Positions 1 to 9,385 of a DNA stretch of 52,888 bases are shown one piece after another. This DNA comes from Bacillota bacterium (lineage in GTDB: Bacteria; Eremiobacterota; SpSt-956; JAKJGF01): contig JAKPQU010000613.1 of the NCBI GenBank assembly GCA_029555925.1, positions 1-52,888 of the forward strand. The letters run 5' to 3'. Each line of letters begins with the position of its first letter. Positions within the stretch are counted from its first letter, which is position 1. Below the pieces are notes generated by a model. The model had not been told where the DNA came from. It did no database searches and worked only from the letters and a program-made list of their open reading frames with translations. The translations under genes and the position numbers were made by a program.

Positions 1-292
1 AAGTACCGTAACAGGTAAAAGGGTATCCATAAAAAGCTTCTGACTGGCAGGCTCTGGAGAAGAAAAATTAGTTTTTTCTATAGTATTAGAAATTAACCAT
101 TGGTTAATTTATTGTCTGCAAAACAAATTAAATAAGGCAAATTATTTTTCTTCGTAAGAGCCTGTCAGGCAGAAGCTGATAAATGTTTACTAACAGACAT
201 GAACGGAGCGGTCACAACCAAATATGAAAATCAACATCCAGTGAAGGTGCAAACTTCATCATTTTCATATAAATTTACCTGTAGCGGTACTA
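1..292. repeat. Fold-back (MITE-like) element
   Basis: No gene is seen in this stretch. Ends at 2-19 (AGTACCGTAACAGGTAAA) and 274-291 (TTTACCTGTAGCGGTACT) are inverted copies with two mismatches. A second inverted pair lies inside at 36-55 and 157-176 (18 of 20 bases pair), a 10-bp palindrome at 90-110, and a third pair at 222-231/261-270. Nested inverted repeats without an ORF suggest a non-autonomous mobile or fold-back element. The left end may extend beyond the window. Confidence 0.55.
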
Positions 293-318
293 AGAGCCTG
301 GCAGAAAACATATAAAAA

Positions 319-344
319 GTGAGAGGTAAAAAGTCACCTCTCAC
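319..344. terminator. Hairpin downstream of the kelch gene
   Basis: Nine-base arms GTGAGAGGT and ACCTCTCAC enclose an 8-base loop. It lies about 85 bases past the minus-strand kelch stop codon and could end that transcript, but there is no clean U tract. It could equally be one more fold-back repeat. Confidence 0.35.
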
Positions 345-354
345 TATCGGTCAT

Positions 355-383
355 TGCCATCCGGTCAAAACGAAGAATGAAAA
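355..383 (+). repeat. Copy of dispersed palindromic motif (family D)
   Basis: Partial match to a motif that recurs at 4431-4464, 28141-28174 and 41261-41292: a GACC/GGTC palindrome followed by a conserved tail similar to ACGAAGAATGAAAA. A few heptads of the CGTCACG type follow at about 397-421. Confidence 0.4.
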
Positions 384-429
384 ACTATTCTTCCCGTCAC
401 GCGTTACACATTACTCATCACGACTTTAA

Positions 430-2250
430 TTAAATTCTCACAACAGAGCCGACTTCAAAGACAGTGGCTTTTTCTTTAGTGAAATTTTTAAAGAAATCTT
501 CTGATTCCACTGTCACCTTCTCTATATTACAGGTATTCTGGTTTTTATATTCAGTCCTGTATATAAGCAGAAGGCCGCTTAAAAACATATGCCCCGGGTC
601 TGCCGGCATATCATTATGACGCCAGTCGGAAAAAACCATAGGATTTCTCGGAAGTTTAATAATTACACTGCTTTTATTATCGGCTTTCTGCAGAAAATAA
701 TAATAGTTATCTCCGTCAATACCGGAAATTTCTTTCAGATTTTTTCTGTATATCCTGACCAGTTCCCTGTGAAAAGCTACCACTCCCTGGGCGCTCCAGT
801 TTTCCTGTTCATCCTGAGAAAGACCTTCTTTTTTCTCAAGAGGGGTGACATAAAGGGACATAAAATTAACATCTTCATCAAATGCTTTCTGGCCGTCTTT
901 TGAAATTTTAAATGAAGGATAAGGACTGGAAGGAGAAAATTCCTTATCGGATTTTTCTTTATATTCCAACTTTACTGAAACATTGTGAGGACTGGATACG
1001 AATGTATATAACATTTCACTGTGTTCAAGTTTATTCATAAGATGCTCGTCCAGTAAAGGTATAGTAGATTCAGTTACATTGAAACATGACGGAAATTCAA
1101 ATAGCTTTAAATAAAGTTTATATTTTTCACTGTCCTGTATCTCTGGGAGGGGAAATCCGAGATTATATATATTTCTATAAATTATATTATCAATATCGGG
1201 ACGATAATCTTCAGTATATCCCAGAGATTTTACAGTTTCAACAGCTTCTCCTGAAAGTTCTTTTGAAGGAAGATAAGCAAGATGAAATCTAAGAGGTTCA
1301 TCTATTCTCCAGGAAGATGAAAAGAATGGAAGTTTATGATTTTCTATGGAAGATAATACCGAGCCGTTATATCCTCCGAATGCCACAAATTCATCATTTA
1401 AGAGGATAATTCTTGTAGCATCACGGCCTTCTTTCAATGATGGCCCTTCTTCCCATACAGATTTATAAGGATTGAATATCTCCGTAGATTTGAGGAAAAT
1501 CTTCTGCCCCCTTTTTATATCCCAGCCGCCTGTTACTATTATTCTGTTATCTACGGAAATTGCGCCGAAATTTTTTCTTGCATATTTAAGAGGACTTATT
1601 TCTATGTATTTATCTGTCGAGGGGTCATATTTATATACACTGTTAACTGTGTCTCCCTCTTCATTCTCTCCTCCTATAACATAGATAAAACCGTCCTGTG
1701 ACGTTACAGCAGACATTCTGTTCATGGCCCCGGGGAGATCTTCTTTACCTTCCCATTTACCGGTTTCCAGATCAAATTCTTCTACCGAGTCAGTACTTCC
1801 GGTTTTATCCTTCAAACCGCCGAAGAAATAAACCTTATTCCCTTTTGAGGCCATGGCAAATCTTGCCCTTTTTTGAATCATATCTTTTTCTTTACGCCAT
1901 ACACCTTTATTTATATCGAAAACCTCAACGGAACTTAATATTACGGGGGAATCTTTAACATTACCTATACCTCCGAAGACGTAAATAGAATCCTTATAGT
2001 AAAGAGCACAGTGGCCCAGTCTTCCTTCATTCATATCTGGAAGCTTTTCCCATTTTTCCGTTTTCAGAGAATAGGAATAAAATGATTTTTTAGCAATATT
2101 TTCATCATTTCCTCCTATAAAATAAATCATATCATTATGGGTAACTATAGCAATATTGCCTGCCGGTTCCGGCAGTTCAGTCAATTCAGCCATTGCCCGG
2201 ACTGACATTACAAAAATTACAAGTAACGTGATTAAAAGTTTCTTCAACAT
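430..2250 (-). CDS. Secreted kelch-repeat beta-propeller protein
   Basis: 606 residues. An N-terminal signal peptide with a cleavage site near residue 21 (after Ala-Met-Ala) predicts export. Residues 25-310 hold about six kelch blades: repeated GG doublets preceded by hydrophobic strands (for example IYVFGG, VYFFGG, IYVIGG, IIVTGG) and spaced Tyr/Trp pairs such as the one in TEKWEKLPDM. This fold usually serves as a binding platform, and no catalytic site can be read from it. Residues 311-606 form a second domain I do not recognise; it is rich in aromatic residues and has no membrane segment. ATG start with a good AAGGAG site. It stands alone between repeats and the glycosyltransferase gene. 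Confidence 0.85.
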   Translation of the reverse strand: MLKKLLITLLVIFVMSVRAMAELTELPEPAGNIAIVTHNDMIYFIGGNDENIAKKSFYSYSLKTEKWEKLPDMNEGRLGHCALYYKDSIYVFGGIGNVKDSPVILSSVEVFDINKGVWRKEKDMIQKRARFAMASKGNKVYFFGGLKDKTGSTDSVEEFDLETGKWEGKEDLPGAMNRMSAVTSQDGFIYVIGGENEEGDTVNSVYKYDPSTDKYIEISPLKYARKNFGAISVDNRIIVTGGWDIKRGQKIFLKSTEIFNPYKSVWEEGPSLKEGRDATRIILLNDEFVAFGGYNGSVLSSIENHKLPFFSSSWRIDEPLRFHLAYLPSKELSGEAVETVKSLGYTEDYRPDIDNIIYRNIYNLGFPLPEIQDSEKYKLYLKLFEFPSCFNVTESTIPLLDEHLMNKLEHSEMLYTFVSSPHNVSVKLEYKEKSDKEFSPSSPYPSFKISKDGQKAFDEDVNFMSLYVTPLEKKEGLSQDEQENWSAQGVVAFHRELVRIYRKNLKEISGIDGDNYYYFLQKADNKSSVIIKLPRNPMVFSDWRHNDMPADPGHMFLSGLLLIYRTEYKNQNTCNIEKVTVESEDFFKNFTKEKATVFEVGSVVRI

Positions 2251-2307
2251 AACATCTCCTTTCCTTTTTGTTAAATTTTATTCGTCTAAATTTACAATAA
2301 TTCCTCC

Positions 2308-3282
2308 TTAAAATTCTTCTATTAACCCTGCAACCATAGAGGAACCATTATAAAGCTCAGGAACAGGTAAAAAATGAGACTCATCTTCAAGAGCTGCATA
2401 CAAACACTCTTTAAGGCTTTTTCTATCGGTAAAGATATATTTTTCAGAGGAAATCCTCACTGACTGGTCATCGATTTTTCTGTCAAAGGCTGTTAAAATT
2501 TTTTTCTTTCCTACCATTGAGATTTCATGGTACGTATTATAGCCACCTCCCGATATAACGATATCCACCGGTTTTAGTAATTCTACAACAGGAAAATAAT
2601 TTATATGACAGGGTGAAAGTTTCGGATTGATTAAATGTTTCATAGAGGCAAATCTCACTATAAGGTCTTCTCTTTTTAACTCTGAAACAGCCTGTGATGC
2701 CATATAAAAAAGATTTTCCCCTTCATAACCGTATCCGCTGTGCATAACAAGGATTATTTTTTTACCTTGAGAAGAGACTCTGAGATATAAAAGTGCTTGA
2801 TCTGCCGGCTTTAATTCATCGGGTTTTCTGCAGACTATATAGCCGGCCCTTATAAAATTATGATTTTCTTCCAGTAATGGCCATGAACCGGGCGGTTCAG
2901 GAATAATAACAAGATCATAACAGCTCAGATCAGGATGGCTGATTTTATCCTGTCTGTATCTGAAGATAAATATTTTCTTTAAAGATTTTGACTGTAGATA
3001 ATGGAGAAGCTCACCGTAATAACCGTAATAAAAAGTATCTACAATTATCAGCTCCGGCTTTATAAAATCAATAATATTTTTTATAATTATGGAATTATCA
3101 AGGCTGTTTTCATGTTCTCCTGGAATTTTAAAAACACTTATACTGGAATTATTTAAGATAGAAACAAATGGTGTGGAGGCTATAACAAAAAGTTCATGTA
3201 TTTTTTTTAATTCTCTGAGAATAGAATAACCTCTTACTATATGACCTGTGCCGCCACCAGGGCAGTAATAAAGTATTCGCAT
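2308..3282 (-). CDS. GT-B glycosyltransferase, MurG-like
   Basis: 324 residues with no signal peptide or membrane segment. The N-terminal GGGTGHIVRG (residues 9-18) is the loop typical of MurG/UDP-sugar GT-B transferases. The C-terminal SGGGYNTYHE (244-253), followed by a basic patch and a DDQ triad, matches the nucleotide-sugar binding half. The likely reaction is transfer of a sugar from a nucleotide donor in the cytoplasm; the acceptor is unknown. It is about 30 residues shorter than MurG and has no cell-wall gene neighbours, so a true MurG role is unlikely. The start codon lies 2 bases past the AraC regulator stop, so the two are probably co-transcribed. Confidence 0.8.
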   Translation of the reverse strand: MRILYYCPGGGTGHIVRGYSILRELKKIHELFVIASTPFVSILNNSSISVFKIPGEHENSLDNSIIIKNIIDFIKPELIIVDTFYYGYYGELLHYLQSKSLKKIFIFRYRQDKISHPDLSCYDLVIIPEPPGSWPLLEENHNFIRAGYIVCRKPDELKPADQALLYLRVSSQGKKIILVMHSGYGYEGENLFYMASQAVSELKREDLIVRFASMKHLINPKLSPCHINYFPVVELLKPVDIVISGGGYNTYHEISMVGKKKILTAFDRKIDDQSVRISSEKYIFTDRKSLKECLYAALEDESHFLPVPELYNGSSMVAGLIEEF

Positions 3283-3284
3283 AT

Positions 3285-4223
3285 TTATCTGCTCTGTAGA
3301 GACTGGCGGAATTTTCCGGGAGAACTTCCGAAACGGCGGTTGAAAAGACGGGTAAAATGGCTGATACTTTCAAAGCCTATTTCAAGAGAAATATCAGTAA
3401 CTGAAAGTTCTGTATTCACCAGAAGTTTTCTGGCTTTTTCCAGTCTGTTGCGAATTAAATACTGTCTGGGAGTTTCACCGAATACCTCTTTAAATAAACG
3501 GAGAAAATGATAGGTTGAAAGACTGGCGTTGCGTGCTATTTGACTCAGACTAATCGGCCTGTCAATATTGGAATGCATAAATTCCCGTGCAAGATTAAGC
3601 CTTTCCAGTATTTCAATACGAGGCACTTTTTTTAAAGTGCTTATGTCTTCAGTTTTTTTATCTAAATTTAAGATTAATATCCGTTCCAGCAATTTATAAA
3701 ATAATTCTTCCAGATAGGCCTGAGTTAAATTATTTTCACTGCCTGAGGTATATTTGAGATTCTGGATCAATTCTGTGATAATCTGATCCTGAGTATATAA
3801 TTTCTCATTAAATACAGGATATACAGAAGAACGTTCTGGCTCATCCAGAAGTTTTTCGTCAGGCACCATTATACTCCTGGCTACATCTTCCACAAAAGGT
3901 TTTACAAAGGATATACAAAAAGATTCTACGTCATGAGAAGGATTGATACGTGAGGTGTATTTACATTCATCATTTAATATTAAATAATGATTTTTTTCTA
4001 CCGGGAAAGTCCCCTTTTCCGTTTCAAATGTTTCCATACCGTTAAGAACACATTTGACAAATAAAGTTCCTTTATTTACAGGATAGGAACTATCGAAAAA
4101 TTTCAGGCCGATTATCCTGTTTGTTTTGTCGATGTAAGGATAACCGGGTTCTTTTTCATCGTTATCATTTATTTTTTTATGCCGGATTTTACTCCATGTC
4201 CAGCAAAGCTGACATTTATTCAT
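3285..4223 (-). CDS. AraC-family transcriptional regulator
   Basis: 312 residues. The last 100 residues hold the two helix-turn-helix motifs of the AraC family: the first includes SLSQIARNASLSTYHFLRLF, the second has the signature region IGFESISHFTRLFNRRFG ending in SPGKFR. The N-terminal 190 residues contain a cupin-like sensing domain that begins with a CQLCW motif (two Cys spaced by two residues), possibly a metal or redox element. It sits directly upstream of the glycosyltransferase gene and may control it. The 367-base gap before it contains repeat pieces that would overlap any promoter. Confidence 0.9.
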   Translation of the reverse strand: MNKCQLCWTWSKIRHKKINDNDEKEPGYPYIDKTNRIIGLKFFDSSYPVNKGTLFVKCVLNGMETFETEKGTFPVEKNHYLILNDECKYTSRINPSHDVESFCISFVKPFVEDVARSIMVPDEKLLDEPERSSVYPVFNEKLYTQDQIITELIQNLKYTSGSENNLTQAYLEELFYKLLERILILNLDKKTEDISTLKKVPRIEILERLNLAREFMHSNIDRPISLSQIARNASLSTYHFLRLFKEVFGETPRQYLIRNRLEKARKLLVNTELSVTDISLEIGFESISHFTRLFNRRFGSSPGKFRQSLQSR

Positions 4224-4590
4224 AGTCGCTCTTCTTTACCGATTTATATGAGAATCGTGACGCGTTACGAGAGCATATATTTATTATTTATGCTCACCTC
4301 AGTAATTATGGGTTGTTATGAAACTAACTATAACATCTTATTATAACATATCTTCAAAAAAATTCTTGCTCAAAATTGCTCTTTTAGAAATTTATATAAA
4401 AATTGTGAAAGGTGAAGAGAGTAACAAGTTCTCATTCTTCATTGTGACCACCCGGTCATGGTAGTTTATAAAAAGACTTGAATTTTCTCCGAATTTTATA
4501 TATAGTGTATTTCATAACATATTACAGGCACTACTCGCGTCACGCGTCACGCGTCACGCGTCACGATTATCATATAAAAGGAGCATTTTT
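4224..4590. repeat. Gene-free stretch made of repeat fragments
   Basis: This divergent gap between the AraC gene and lpdA holds a reverse-strand partial family-B element (4255-4305), family-A end sequences in outward orientation (GTTATGAAACTAACTATA at about 4316 and TATAGTGTATTTCATAAC at 4501), a reversed family-D motif (4431-4464) and four exact GCGTCAC heptads (4537-4564). Promoters for both genes must lie within or between these pieces. I could not assign them firmly. Confidence 0.6.
4537..4564 (+). repeat. Heptad array, four exact GCGTCAC units
   Basis: Four identical tandem 7-base units, ending 26 bases before the lpdA start codon and just upstream of its ribosome binding site (AAAAGGAGC). 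It belongs to the window-wide heptad family. Confidence 0.9.
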
Positions 4591-5952
4591 ATGTATGATT
4601 TAACAGTCCTTGGAGGAGGTCCGGGGGGATATGTTGCTGCCATAAGAGCAGCACAACTGGGGGCAAATGTATGTTTGATTGAAGAAAGAGACGTAGGAGG
4701 CACATGTCTTAACAGAGGTTGTATCCCTACAAAAGCAATACTTGCCAGTGCCGATCTTTACAGACATATGGTAAAGGCAGAAGAATTCGGCATTAAAGCC
4801 GACAATGTAACATTCAATTTTTCCCGAATAATCGAACGAAAAAACAGAGTAGTAGAAAACCTGAGAAACGGTATATTAAAGCTCATAAAAGACAGAAAAA
4901 TAACACTTGTAAAAGGGAGAGGAATATTACTTAATAAAAATGAAATAGAAGTGACAGGACAGGAAACTGTAAAAAGCAATAAAATAATTCTTGCCACAGG
5001 CTCAGAACCACTTATTCCCGGTATATTTAATTCTAAGAAAAGTATTACAAGTGATGATGCACTTACCATGACAGAAATACCGGAAAGTATAATCATAGCA
5101 GGCGGCGGTTATCTTGGATGCGAATGGGCTATAATCTTTAAAACCTTCGGCTCTGACGTTACGGTTGTAGAAATGATGAAAAATATAGTTCCCACTGAAG
5201 ATATACAGATAAGCAGATTTTTACAGACCTTTATGCAGAAACAGGGCATAAAAATTATGACCGGTGCAAAAATACTGGAAGTAAAAGATGGTGGGGAAAT
5301 AGAAGCACATATTGAAGGCGGAAAAGTCATAAAAGCAAAAAAACTGCTTGTGTCTCTCGGAAGAAAATTAAATACCAGAAATCTGGGATTTGAAGGAGCA
5401 GGTATAACATTTGAAAGAGAAGCAGTTGCTGTTGATGAAACAATGAAGACGTCCGTAGAAGGTATTTACGCCATAGGCGATATTACAGGTAAAAAGCTCC
5501 TTGCTCATGTGGCCAGTGCCCAGGCTCTTGTAGCTGCTGAAAATGCCTGCGGTCATAAAAAAACCATGATAGATTATAATCTGATTCCGGGATGTATATA
5601 TACCAGTCCAGAAGTGGCAAGTGTTGGTTTAACGGAACAGAAAGCGACAGAACTCGGTATAAAGTGTATAAAAAGCAGATTTCCTTTTGCAGCAAACGGC
5701 AAAGCAGGATGTATCGGAGAAACAGACGGTTGTATAAAGATTATTGCCAGAGAAGAGGATCATAAAATTCTCGGTATTCATATAATAGGCCCCAGAGCAA
5801 CTGAACTGATAGGAGGTGCGGCCACTATTGTCAGTCATGGATTAAGTGCAAAAGAAGCATTAAAAACAGTATATCCTCATCCAACTCTTTCGGAAAGTCT
5901 TATGGAAGGGCTGGCCGGAATAGAAAAAGAGTGTATTCATTTCGGAGGTTAA
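4591..5952 (+). CDS. lpdA: Dihydrolipoyl dehydrogenase
   Basis: 453 residues, a normal length for the family. The FAD site GGGPGGYVAAIRAAQLG is at the N-terminus and the redox-active disulfide is in GGTCLNRGCIPTK (C-x4-C). The NAD-binding GGGYLGCEW is mid-protein, the second FAD motif YAIGDITG follows, and the C-terminal His-Glu pair is in HPTLSESLMEG. It reoxidises the dihydrolipoyl group of 2-oxoacid dehydrogenase or glycine cleavage complexes with NAD. No lipoyl-bearing partner is encoded in this window, and 2-oxoglutarate oxidation here uses the ferredoxin-linked kor genes. The partner is therefore elsewhere, perhaps glycine cleavage. Stand-alone plus-strand gene with a GGAG site. Confidence 0.95.
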   Translation: MYDLTVLGGGPGGYVAAIRAAQLGANVCLIEERDVGGTCLNRGCIPTKAILASADLYRHMVKAEEFGIKADNVTFNFSRIIERKNRVVENLRNGILKLIKDRKITLVKGRGILLNKNEIEVTGQETVKSNKIILATGSEPLIPGIFNSKKSITSDDALTMTEIPESIIIAGGGYLGCEWAIIFKTFGSDVTVVEMMKNIVPTEDIQISRFLQTFMQKQGIKIMTGAKILEVKDGGEIEAHIEGGKVIKAKKLLVSLGRKLNTRNLGFEGAGITFEREAVAVDETMKTSVEGIYAIGDITGKKLLAHVASAQALVAAENACGHKKTMIDYNLIPGCIYTSPEVASVGLTEQKATELGIKCIKSRFPFAANGKAGCIGETDGCIKIIAREEDHKILGIHIIGPRATELIGGAATIVSHGLSAKEALKTVYPHPTLSESLMEGLAGIEKECIHFGG

Positions 5953-5953
5953 T

Positions 5954-5988
5954 AATATCCGGCATGGGGTTATCCCATGCCTGATATT
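5954..5988. terminator. Shared terminator hairpin between convergent genes
   Basis: GGCATGGG (5961-5968) pairs with CCCATGCC (5974-5981). Outer arms AATATC and GATATT extend the stem. It lies between lpdA and the convergent small secreted-protein gene, so it can terminate both. Confidence 0.65.
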
Positions 5989-6389
5989 TAACCAAACAAA
6001 ACACCTGTTACCTGATATTTAGAATCTTTTTTAGTTAAAAACAACTGTATAAGGACATCGTTTTTTGTACCATCAAAAATGGCTTTCCATAATATTAAAA
6101 TTCTCTCACCTTTTTTTAACTGACCGAGATACTGGCGGGATACGTAATTGCCAAGGTTCTGATCCATATTGGCTCTTACTGTAACAAGATATTGTTTTGT
6201 AAGACTTTTTCTGAGGTCTCCATCAAAATCCCGGGAAAATTTATCGTAATTATTCTCTTTTATTCCAGTCAGTATATTATCCAGATATTTTTCGGCAGTA
6301 GCTTTTATATCTTTTTCAGAATCCTGAGCAAAGGAAATATTATATATAGCAATAGTAAGAAACAATACAATACCAATATATTTAATCAT
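5988..6389 (-). CDS. Small secreted protein, DUF3887-like
   Basis: 133 residues. A signal peptide covers about residues 1-21 (hydrophobic core, cleavage near SFAQ). The mature part has helices with AEKYLDNI and FDGDLRKSL, then beta-strands ending in YQVTGVLFG. This layout resembles the DUF3887/SnoaL-like cystatin-type fold of small exported proteins; the family match is from memory and unproved. It follows the response regulator gene by 3 bases on the same strand and is probably co-transcribed with it. Function unknown. Confidence 0.7.
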   Translation of the reverse strand: MIKYIGIVLFLTIAIYNISFAQDSEKDIKATAEKYLDNILTGIKENNYDKFSRDFDGDLRKSLTKQYLVTVRANMDQNLGNYVSRQYLGQLKKGERILILWKAIFDGTKNDVLIQLFLTKKDSKYQVTGVLFG

Positions 6390-6392
6390 TAT

Positions 6393-7019
6393 TTAAAACC
6401 TTTCTATTCCCTCATCAAAACTTTCAAGTAATTCCTGTAATTCTTTATTTAACTCCTGTGGCAAGAGAGAAGAATCTATTTTTTTTATAAAGGCATAGCT
6501 TTTTCTCAATTTTTCATAGAGTTCGACTACTTCTTCTTCCATACCTTTTATAAATATCTTCAGACTTTCCATTTCTATATCAGCATAATCTTTTACTTTT
6601 GTAATTTCCTGAAAATAGGTCTGATTCTGTCTCCTGAGCTTATAAAGTTCTTTTGCTTTATTAACCAAAACAAGCAATTCATCTTTTGAAATAGGCTTCT
6701 GAATATAATCCATTGCTCCCAGTCGTAAAGCCTGAACGGCTACATCTTCCGAACCTTCACCTGTAATTATAATTACTTCTATTACAGGATAAAGTTTTTT
6801 TACAGTTTTTAATAAATCAATACCTGTTTTACCTGGCATATAATAATCGGTAATGATAAGGAAATAATCCTCCGGTTTTGAAGTCAGAAATTCTAATGCC
6901 TGTTCCACATTTTCTGCTACTGAACAGACATAATCATTCGACCGGATTATGGTGTGAACTAATTTGCATGTCAGAGGATCGTCATCAACAATCAATATTT
7001 TCATAGAATCAGTATCCAT
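6393..7019 (-). CDS. Response regulator, receiver domain plus coiled coil
   Basis: 208 residues. Residues 6-125 are a CheY-type receiver: acidic pocket DDD at 12-14, phosphoacceptor Asp58 in TDYYMPG, Thr in ITGEGS near 86, Lys108 in QKPI. Residues 130-208 form a charged helical, coiled-coil-like tail with no DNA-binding motif, so output is probably by protein contact. No histidine kinase lies next to it. AGGAGA ribosome site 12 bases before the ATG. Confidence 0.9.
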   Translation of the reverse strand: MDTDSMKILIVDDDPLTCKLVHTIIRSNDYVCSVAENVEQALEFLTSKPEDYFLIITDYYMPGKTGIDLLKTVKKLYPVIEVIIITGEGSEDVAVQALRLGAMDYIQKPISKDELLVLVNKAKELYKLRRQNQTYFQEITKVKDYADIEMESLKIFIKGMEEEVVELYEKLRKSYAFIKKIDSSLLPQELNKELQELLESFDEGIERF

Positions 7020-7116
7020 AATTACTCAGGGTCTCCTAATATTAAATTCATAAAGATGTCCTGATAATTCTATCACAGGATTGGAATTATTTGCAATATA
7101 TTAAAAAAATAATATA

Positions 7117-7151
7117 GCGAGTAATGAGTTAAATAAACACTCACTACTCGC
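7117..7151. repeat. Heptad-derived hairpin
   Basis: Arms at 7117-7129 and 7139-7151 pair over 13 bases with one mismatch, separated by 9 bases. The arms are built from GAGTAAT/CACTACT-type heptads. The hairpin lies just downstream of the lipoprotein peptidase start region and upstream of the regulator gene promoter zone. Confidence 0.6.
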
Positions 7152-7172
7152 CAATTCTTATCGAATGCCATT

Positions 7173-8633
7173 TTATTTAAATAATAAAGCTCCGAGATTA
7201 CTGCCTCTGACGGAAAAACTACCATTTCCGCCGGACTTCATATAATTCACACCCCATGGCTTGAGACTGGCACTCGATAAAGATCCTGTCTGAATACCGG
7301 GAAGACTCTGTTTGTTATAATATCTATCGCCGAATGTACCTGCCATATCTATACTGGTATAAATAAAAGCTGAGTCACCTGTCACGCCATCCAGTTGATT
7401 GGCTATCACCCAGTTTTTATAAAGAGTTTCAAAAGGTATTCCGACAACATTTGCAATATTACCCGTCCCCGTATTACTGCTGCCTGAAACAATCTGTTTT
7501 ATTTTAGCCGAACCATACTGATCATTTATATAACACATAAAGAGGAATGAAATACCATAACCTGTTTTATTATAGTACCATTCAGTAATAGAATAATTCA
7601 CTGGATTTATTTCAAAAACTTTAACAACATTATAAGCATACTGGCTGCCATTCGGGAGTCCGTATCCTGCATACATCTCTGCCATCATAGAACATCCTTC
7701 GTCAAAGGTAGTATTCTCATCGTTACCTTTATAATTAAAATTAACCATATGCTGGAATTCATGAGGGAGAGTGGCAAAAAATTCAAATTTATCATCTGAC
7801 GTGCCTGCTACAAGAAAGGCAGAATTCAAATAAATAATATCCTTATAGTTGCTGTAAGGTCCCGGATATTGATCCCTGCTGTAAAAATATCCATACGTAC
7901 CGCTCGGACTTGTTTCCCCTCCATTATTCAATGCAGGAGAAAGAAGTACATAAATATGATCGTCTCCGTCCACATCGGTGGGCTCACCAAAATGACTGAT
8001 TACTGACGGATAGCTTGTTCCGTCCCATTCATTTGCAACCTGCTGTGCCTGAATGGTAGTTGCCGAAGAATTATTGTCTACGTAAATATAACAGTATTCA
8101 CCTATAGCCTTAAGGGTAGCTGTTATCTGGACATCATTATCATCTGCATCTACAACCCAGAACTTTTCTTCCTGTCCGAGATAATCACTGGACTGAATAG
8201 ATTTTTTCTCAGCACGTTTCGGAGAACCGTATTTTTTATAGAGTTCTTTCGTATCTTTTCTTATACGTTCATATAATTTTTCAGCCTCTTCTCCTCCTCT
8301 GTAATAAGCATTTTCATAAGAATTAGAAGGCAATGAAGCCACAGCTATATCACTGTTCAGTGTATAGGCATAATCACTGTCAGACTTATTATAGACTGCA
8401 ACAACGTTGGATGACGATACACTCGCACTGGCTTTACCGCCGGAAAAGGTCAGTTCTGTCACACTTGAAGGCAAACCGGTAGGAACAGTCGTTACAACAG
8501 GTGTAGGAGTAGATGTAGCTATTGGGGTAACCGTTACGACAGGGGTAACAGTACTGTCACTTCCACAGCCTGCTATGAGAGCTAGCATAGATAGAGAAAT
8601 TAAAAAAATCCAGAGTAATTTTTTTGAATACAT
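7173..8633 (-). CDS. Lipoprotein zinc metallopeptidase, M30-like
   Basis: 486 residues. The signal peptide ends in lipobox LIAGCGSD, making Cys23 the lipidation site. A Thr/Val/Pro-rich linker (residues 29-52) follows, as expected for a surface-tethered enzyme. The zinc motif HEFQHMVNF (about 287-295) gives HExxH, and FDEGCSMMAEMYAGYG about 20 residues later supplies the likely third Glu ligand. This layout resembles hyicolysin-type M30 peptidases, but assignment at family level is tentative. Residues 60-160 look like a propeptide or binding region. Ribosome site AAGGTGG. The substrate is probably extracellular protein. Confidence 0.8.
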   Translation of the reverse strand: MYSKKLLWIFLISLSMLALIAGCGSDSTVTPVVTVTPIATSTPTPVVTTVPTGLPSSVTELTFSGGKASASVSSSNVVAVYNKSDSDYAYTLNSDIAVASLPSNSYENAYYRGGEEAEKLYERIRKDTKELYKKYGSPKRAEKKSIQSSDYLGQEEKFWVVDADDNDVQITATLKAIGEYCYIYVDNNSSATTIQAQQVANEWDGTSYPSVISHFGEPTDVDGDDHIYVLLSPALNNGGETSPSGTYGYFYSRDQYPGPYSNYKDIIYLNSAFLVAGTSDDKFEFFATLPHEFQHMVNFNYKGNDENTTFDEGCSMMAEMYAGYGLPNGSQYAYNVVKVFEINPVNYSITEWYYNKTGYGISFLFMCYINDQYGSAKIKQIVSGSSNTGTGNIANVVGIPFETLYKNWVIANQLDGVTGDSAFIYTSIDMAGTFGDRYYNKQSLPGIQTGSLSSASLKPWGVNYMKSGGNGSFSVRGSNLGALLFK

Positions 8634-8677
8634 TTATATTCCACCTTTCTTAAAAACTGACAATAAAGTTTTATTCT

Positions 8678-9370
8678 TCAAATTATCTTCTTCTCCTTTA
8701 AACTGAGAAAATTACCTTCCCCTATTATTATATGATCAATAACGTCTATATTCATTATTTTCCCTGCATCTATTATGGTTTTTGTTATTTCTATATCCTG
8801 GGTGCTTGGAATTATATTTCCGCTCGGATGGTTATGAACAAGTATTACACTGGATGCCATTTCCTGTATGGCAGCATAAAACACCTCTCTTGGATGGACA
8901 AGGCTCGCATCAAGTATTCCGCTTGATACAGTCTCTATCTTTATAAGCCTGTTCTTGGTGTCAAGAAGCAAAACTTTAAATACCTCTTTTTTATAATATC
9001 TCATTTCATTCATAAGAAGACGTGCCACATCAGAAGGTGTATGAATAGAAGGTTTTTCAACATCAGAATAGGAAGCAATTCTCTTTCCCAGTTCGAATGA
9101 GGCCATAAGCTGTGCTGCTCTGGCACGACCAATGCCATCAATACCGGTAGAAAGTTCACGAAGAGTTGCCCCGGCAATACGGCTTAAATTGCCGGAAAAT
9201 TTATTCAATAAATCTTCTGCCGCCCTGAGCGCTGTCCTCTCATGAGTTCCCTGTTTTATTATTATGGCTATCAATTCCGATGTTTTCAGTACATCAGGTC
9301 CTGATTTATAAAGTCTTTCCGCCGGCCTTTCATCAGGCGGAAAATCGTTTAAGGCAAATCTGTTATGCAT
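8678..9370 (-). CDS. radC: RadC family JAB/MPN protein
   Basis: 230 residues, full length for the family. A helix-hairpin-helix region sits at the N-terminus (STGIDGIGRARAAQL), followed by a C-terminal JAB/MPN metalloprotease-like domain with VHNHPSGN and a downstream Asp in DHIIIGEGNFLSLKEK. The domain is widespread; its supposed DNA repair role is not established. ATG start with AGAGGG ahead. A heptad array lies directly upstream. Confidence 0.95.
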   Translation of the reverse strand: MHNRFALNDFPPDERPAERLYKSGPDVLKTSELIAIIIKQGTHERTALRAAEDLLNKFSGNLSRIAGATLRELSTGIDGIGRARAAQLMASFELGKRIASYSDVEKPSIHTPSDVARLLMNEMRYYKKEVFKVLLLDTKNRLIKIETVSSGILDASLVHPREVFYAAIQEMASSVILVHNHPSGNIIPSTQDIEITKTIIDAGKIMNIDVIDHIIIGEGNFLSLKEKKII

Positions 9371-9385
9371 AATATCCCTCTTTTC

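Noticed and set aside
4537..4564. Heptad arrays as a CRISPR array
   Set aside because: The repeat unit is 7 bases with no spacers between units, and no cas genes are in the window.
9090..9110. TTCGAAT-like T-loop suggesting a tRNA
   Set aside because: It lies within radC coding sequence, and no acceptor or anticodon arm could be formed around it.
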